Shown here: positions 7,102 to 8,863 of the stretch, in pieces | How positions within the stretch are numbered: position 1 is the first letter of the stretch | Layout: each line of letters starts with the position of its first letter | Made by a program: the position numbers and the translations under genes | Source of the DNA: Dysgonamonadaceae bacterium | Lineage (GTDB): Bacteria; Bacteroidota; Bacteroidia; Bacteroidales; Azobacteroidaceae | Direction: 5' to 3' | Assembly (NCBI GenBank): GCA_031276105.1 | Contig: JAISNS010000106.1 | Span: 1-8,863, forward strand | Length of the DNA stretch: 8,863 bases | The notes under the pieces: model-generated | Told to the model about the DNA's origin: nothing | Database searches by the model: none | What the model saw: only the letters and a program-made list of their open reading frames with translations

Positions 7102-8354
7102 CTCATTTTTAATGTTGCAATTGTTAATACTGCGAGAATGATTCCGACGAGCCAGAAGCGTACCACTATTTTCGATTCGGGAATGGGGATAATCGGTCGT
7201 TGGAAAATGGCGTTGATACCGGCATTTCCCGGCTTCTGGAAATGGTGGTGAAAGGGCGTCATTTTGAAGATGCGTTTTCCGGTTCCGTATTTCTTTTTTG
7301 TGTATTTGAAATAGGAAACCTGCATCATGACGGAGAGGTTTTCGACTAAAAAAATGCCGCAAAGGATGGGCAGCATCAATTCTTTGTGGATGACGATGGC
7401 AAATACGGCGATGATGCCTCCCAGGGTTAACGAGCCGGTGTCGCCCATGAACACTTGAGCGGGATAGGCATTGTACCAGAGGAAACCGACAGTAGCTCCG
7501 ATGAAGGAGCCGGCGAAAACGGCCAGTTCTCCGCTGCCGGGAATGTACATGATGTTGAGGTAAGCGGCGTATTCGAGGTGGTTGGAAACGTAAGCCAGTA
7601 TGCCCAATGCTACTCCGATGATGGCGGAGCTTCCGGCGGCTAAACCGTCCAGCCCGTCGGTCAGGTTGGAGCCGTTGGAAAGTGCGGTGACAATAAAAAT
7701 CGTAATCAAAACAAAGATAATCCACGTAGCCGCCGTCCGGTAGCGGGGCATGAAGCGGGCTAAATCGCGATAATCGAAGTTGTTGTTCTTCATGAAGGGG
7801 ATAGTCGTTTGCGTGGATTTGACTTGCGGACTGTAGGCGACGTCGGTGATTTTTCCTTCTTTCCGGATTTCGACGTTTTCGCGCATAACGGCTTGCGGAC
7901 TCAGGTAAAGGGTCAAGCCGACGATGAGGCCTAATCCGATTTGTCCTGCGATTTTAAACTTGCCGCTCAATCCTTCTTTATTCTTTTTGAATACTTTAAT
8001 ATAGTCGTCGATAAAACCGATACTTCCCAGCCAAAGGGTGGTTATCAGCATCAGGACGATGTAAACGTTGGAAAGGCGGGCTAACAGCAGGGTGGGGATG
8101 AGGATGGCGAGGATGATGATGAGGCCACCCATCGTGGGGGTTCCTTTCTTTTGCATCTGGCCTTCCAGCCCCAGGTTGCGAACGTTTTCACCAATCTGAA
8201 GCTTTTGCAGCCGGTCGATAATCTGCCGTCCGATAATGGTGGAAAGCAGAAGGGAGAGAATTAACGCCATAGCCGTCCGAAACGAAATGTAATGAAACAT
8301 GCCGGCGCCGGGAAAATCCAACTGATTGAGGTATCTGAAAATGTTGTACAACAT
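7098..8354 (-). CDS. mraY: Phospho-N-acetylmuramoyl-pentapeptide transferase MraY
   Basis: Integral membrane enzyme that moves phospho-MurNAc-pentapeptide from UDP to undecaprenyl phosphate, making lipid I. The 418-aa product shows KGTPTMGG (70-77), the Asp pair in FIDDYIK (114-120), [11 protein letters not shown] (229-239), FMGDTGSL (302-309) and the histidine motif TPFHHH (366-371). It is longer than the roughly 360 aa of proteobacterial MraY. The extra length lies in an extracytoplasmic-type loop around 153-208 and in a stretch around 374-392 after the histidine motif, both in the manner of Bacteroidota homologues. The start [20 protein letters not shown] matches the usual Bacteroidota N-terminus, so the ATG at 8352-8354 is firm. 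The stop overlaps murD by 4 bp. Its upstream region consists of repeat element B, with only AAACCC between repeat and ATG. Confidence 0.98.
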   Translation of the reverse strand: MLYNIFRYLNQLDFPGAGMFHYISFRTAMALILSLLLSTIIGRQIIDRLQKLQIGENVRNLGLEGQMQKKGTPTMGGLIIILAILIPTLLLARLSNVYIVLMLITTLWLGSIGFIDDYIKVFKKNKEGLSGKFKIAGQIGLGLIVGLTLYLSPQAVMRENVEIRKEGKITDVAYSPQVKSTQTTIPFMKNNNFDYRDLARFMPRYRTAATWIIFVLITIFIVTALSNGSNLTDGLDGLAAGSSAIIGVALGILAYVSNHLEYAAYLNIMYIPGSGELAVFAGSFIGATVGFLWYNAYPAQVFMGDTGSLTLGGIIAVFAIVIHKELMLPILCGIFLVENLSVMMQVSYFKYTKKKYGTGKRIFKMTPFHHHFQKPGNAGINAIFQRPIIPIPESKIVVRFWLVGIILAVLTIATLKMR

Positions 8355-8360
8355 GGGTTT

Positions 8361-8381
8361 ATGAATTATGAATTATGAATT
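8361..8381. repeat. Left terminal heptamer tract of element B
   Basis: Three exact copies of ATGAATT, six bases from the mraY start codon. It forms the mraY leader on the minus strand. Confidence 0.9.
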
Positions 8382-8406
8382 GCGCGAAACGCGATCTTTC
8401 TCTTTC

Positions 8407-8435
8407 TGTCATTGCGGGCTTGACCCGCAATCCCC
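8407..8435 (-). repeat. REP-like hairpin unit, TTGCGGG-type, element B copy 1
   Basis: Starts TGTCATTGCGGG and ends CCCC on the plus strand, with arms ATTGCGGG/CCCGCAAT. It is the exact inverse complement of the unit at 8499-8527. It has no counterpart in element A and is probably an added unit. Confidence 0.9.
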
Positions 8436-8445
8436 CTTGCCCCCT

Positions 8446-8474
8446 TGTCATCCCGCGCTTGACGCGGGATCCCC
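8446..8474 (-). repeat. REP-like hairpin unit, GCG-type, element B copy 2
   Basis: Identical over 29 bp to the unit at 5635-5663 in element A. Arms ATCCCGCG/CGCGGGAT surround CTTGA. It is 24 bp from the inverted unit at 8499-8527, close to the 25-bp spacing in element A, although most of the spacer sequence differs. Confidence 0.9.
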
Positions 8475-8498
8475 TACAAAGGTGCAGTGCGCTATTCA

Positions 8499-8527
8499 GG
8501 GGATTGCGGGTCAAGCCCGCAATGACA
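8499..8527 (+). repeat. REP-like hairpin unit, TTGCGGG-type, element B copy 3
   Basis: Identical over 29 bp to 5689-5717. Arms ATTGCGGG/CCCGCAAT surround TCAAG. With 8446-8474 it makes the inverted pair conserved in both elements. Confidence 0.9.
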
Positions 8528-8542
8528 GGTAAACAATCCGAA

Positions 8543-8773
8543 TTATGGGCTTCCCCAATTGGATTGTTGACTTCAGCAATTGAATTGTTGACTTCAACAA
8601 TCGAGTTGTTGACTTCAACAAATGAATTGTTGACTTCAACAAATGAATTGTTGACTTCAACAATTGAATTGTTGACTTCAACAAATGAATTGTTGACTTC
8701 AACAATCGAGTTGTTGACTTCAACAATTGAGTTGTTGACTTCAACAATTGAGTTGGGGGCTTCCCCAATCGGA
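8543..8773. repeat. Tandem array of 21-bp palindromic units (9 conserved plus 2 degenerate)
   Basis: Eleven units in exact 21-bp register. Nine conserved units start at 8564, 8585, 8606, 8627, 8648, 8669, 8690, 8711 and 8732. Each has the core TTGTTGA-CT-TCAACAA (7-bp inverted arms, 2-bp centre) followed by a 5-bp spacer of variable type: TTGAA, TCGAG, ATGAA or TTGAG. The first conserved unit has one change in its right arm (TCAGCAA). Degenerate units flank the array: 8543-8563, with core TTATGGG-CT-TCCCCAA, and 8753-8773, with core TTGGGGG-CT-TCCCCAA. With the TTGAA spacer a second palindrome forms between units, CAACAATT-G-AATTGTTG. There is no unique spacer DNA, so this is not a CRISPR. 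Its function is unknown. Confidence 0.95.
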
Positions 8774-8776
8774 TTG

Positions 8777-8805
8777 GGGGATTGCGGGTCAAGCCCGCAA
8801 TGACA
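8777..8805 (+). repeat. REP-like hairpin unit, TTGCGGG-type, element B copy 4
   Basis: Same 29-bp sequence as 8499-8527. It directly follows the last degenerate array unit, whose TTGGGGG-like continuation (8774-8780) merges into the GGGG of this unit. The array thus sits between two direct copies of the hairpin unit. Confidence 0.9.
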
Positions 8806-8828
8806 GATGGGGAACGTTTGCTTTGCGT

Positions 8829-8860
8829 AATTCATAATTCATAATTTATAATTCATAATT
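8829..8860. repeat. Right terminal heptamer tract of element B
   Basis: About 4.6 copies of AATTCAT, one with a C-to-T change (AATTTAT at 8843-8849). It is the inverse complement of the left tract and ends 3 bp from the window edge, so the true outer boundary may lie outside. Confidence 0.85.
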
Positions 8861-8863
8861 CCC

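Larger units (their letters stand above)
8361..8860. repeat. REPIN/MITE-like composite repeat element B upstream of mraY
   Basis: About 500 bp related to element A. In order it has a terminal heptamer tract (8361-8381), GCGCGAAACG, a pyrimidine tract ending TGTCAT, hairpin units at 8407-8435, 8446-8474 and 8499-8527, a 21-bp palindromic tandem array (8543-8773), a fourth hairpin unit (8777-8805), a CTTTGCGTAA motif shared with element A as CTTTGCATAA, and an inverted heptamer tract (8829-8860). It fills the whole stretch from the mraY start to nearly the window edge, and no convincing gene is seen in it. Long frames stay open on both strands, but their translations consist only of repeat. The inner hairpin pair matches element A, so B looks like an expanded version of A. 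Confidence 0.85.

Noticed and set aside
7102..7725. N-terminal extension of MurD by 208 codons
   Set aside because: It lies inside mraY in another frame and reads as Arg/His-rich shadow sequence. The ATG at 7101 overlaps the mraY stop and gives a conserved start.
8543..8773. CRISPR array
   Set aside because: The period is only 21 bp with a 5-bp variable part of a few recurring types. There are no unique spacers and no cas genes.
8375..8803. Plus-strand 142-codon frame over element B
   Set aside because: Same repeat DNA read in the other direction; open only because the 21-bp unit lacks stops.
8359..8835. Minus-strand 158-codon frame as a repeat protein gene
   Set aside because: It consists wholly of repeat element modules, and its ATG lies inside a terminal heptamer. 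The hairpin-derived CHCGLDPQSP and GLTRNP words are translation artefacts of widespread palindromic repeats. Another minus-strand frame and a plus-strand frame are open over the same DNA.

Overview
The window is a division-and-cell-wall (dcw) cluster segment read entirely on the minus strand. In transcription order (high to low coordinates) it holds mraY, murD, ftsW, murG, murC, ftsQ and the first 310 codons of ftsA, which runs off the left edge. Gene order, protein lengths (MraY 418 aa, MurD 444 aa, MurC 473 aa, FtsW 468 aa), the MraY N-terminus with a LDFPGAGMF stretch, the short FtsQ with a YYVD motif, and A/T-rich upstream regions without Shine-Dalgarno sequences all point to a Bacteroidota genome, most likely Bacteroidales. 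I cannot name a genus. By the usual order, murE should lie just beyond the right edge and ftsZ beyond the left edge.

The genes form one pathway. MraY makes lipid I, MurG makes lipid II, and MurC and MurD add the first two amino acids to the UDP-MurNAc precursor. FtsW polymerises lipid II at the septum. FtsQ and FtsA belong to the divisome that positions this synthesis. Coupling is very tight: 4-bp ATGA overlaps join mraY/murD and murG/murC, a 28-bp overlap joins ftsW/murG, a 31-bp overlap joins murC/ftsQ, and ftsQ and ftsA are 10 bp apart. I found no promoter matching the Bacteroidota consensus and no intrinsic terminator, so read-through as one operon is the simplest reading.

This packing is interrupted at two places only, both filled by related non-coding repeat elements. 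Element A (5568-5764, about 197 bp) fills the murD-ftsW gap. Element B (8361-8860, about 500 bp) fills the region just upstream of mraY. Both end in inverted tracts of a 7-bp tandem repeat (ATGAATT / AATTCAT) and carry inverted REP-like hairpins with a conserved TCAAG loop. Element B also holds a tandem array of 21-bp units, nine well conserved plus one degenerate unit at each end. Each unit is a small palindrome, and a flanking unit shows paired changes that keep the hairpin.

The seven genes are ordinary core genes. The repeat elements, especially the palindromic 21-bp array ahead of mraY, are the part worth a second look. They look like non-autonomous, REPIN/MITE-like mobile DNA, not protein genes, though long frames stay open through element B on both strands.
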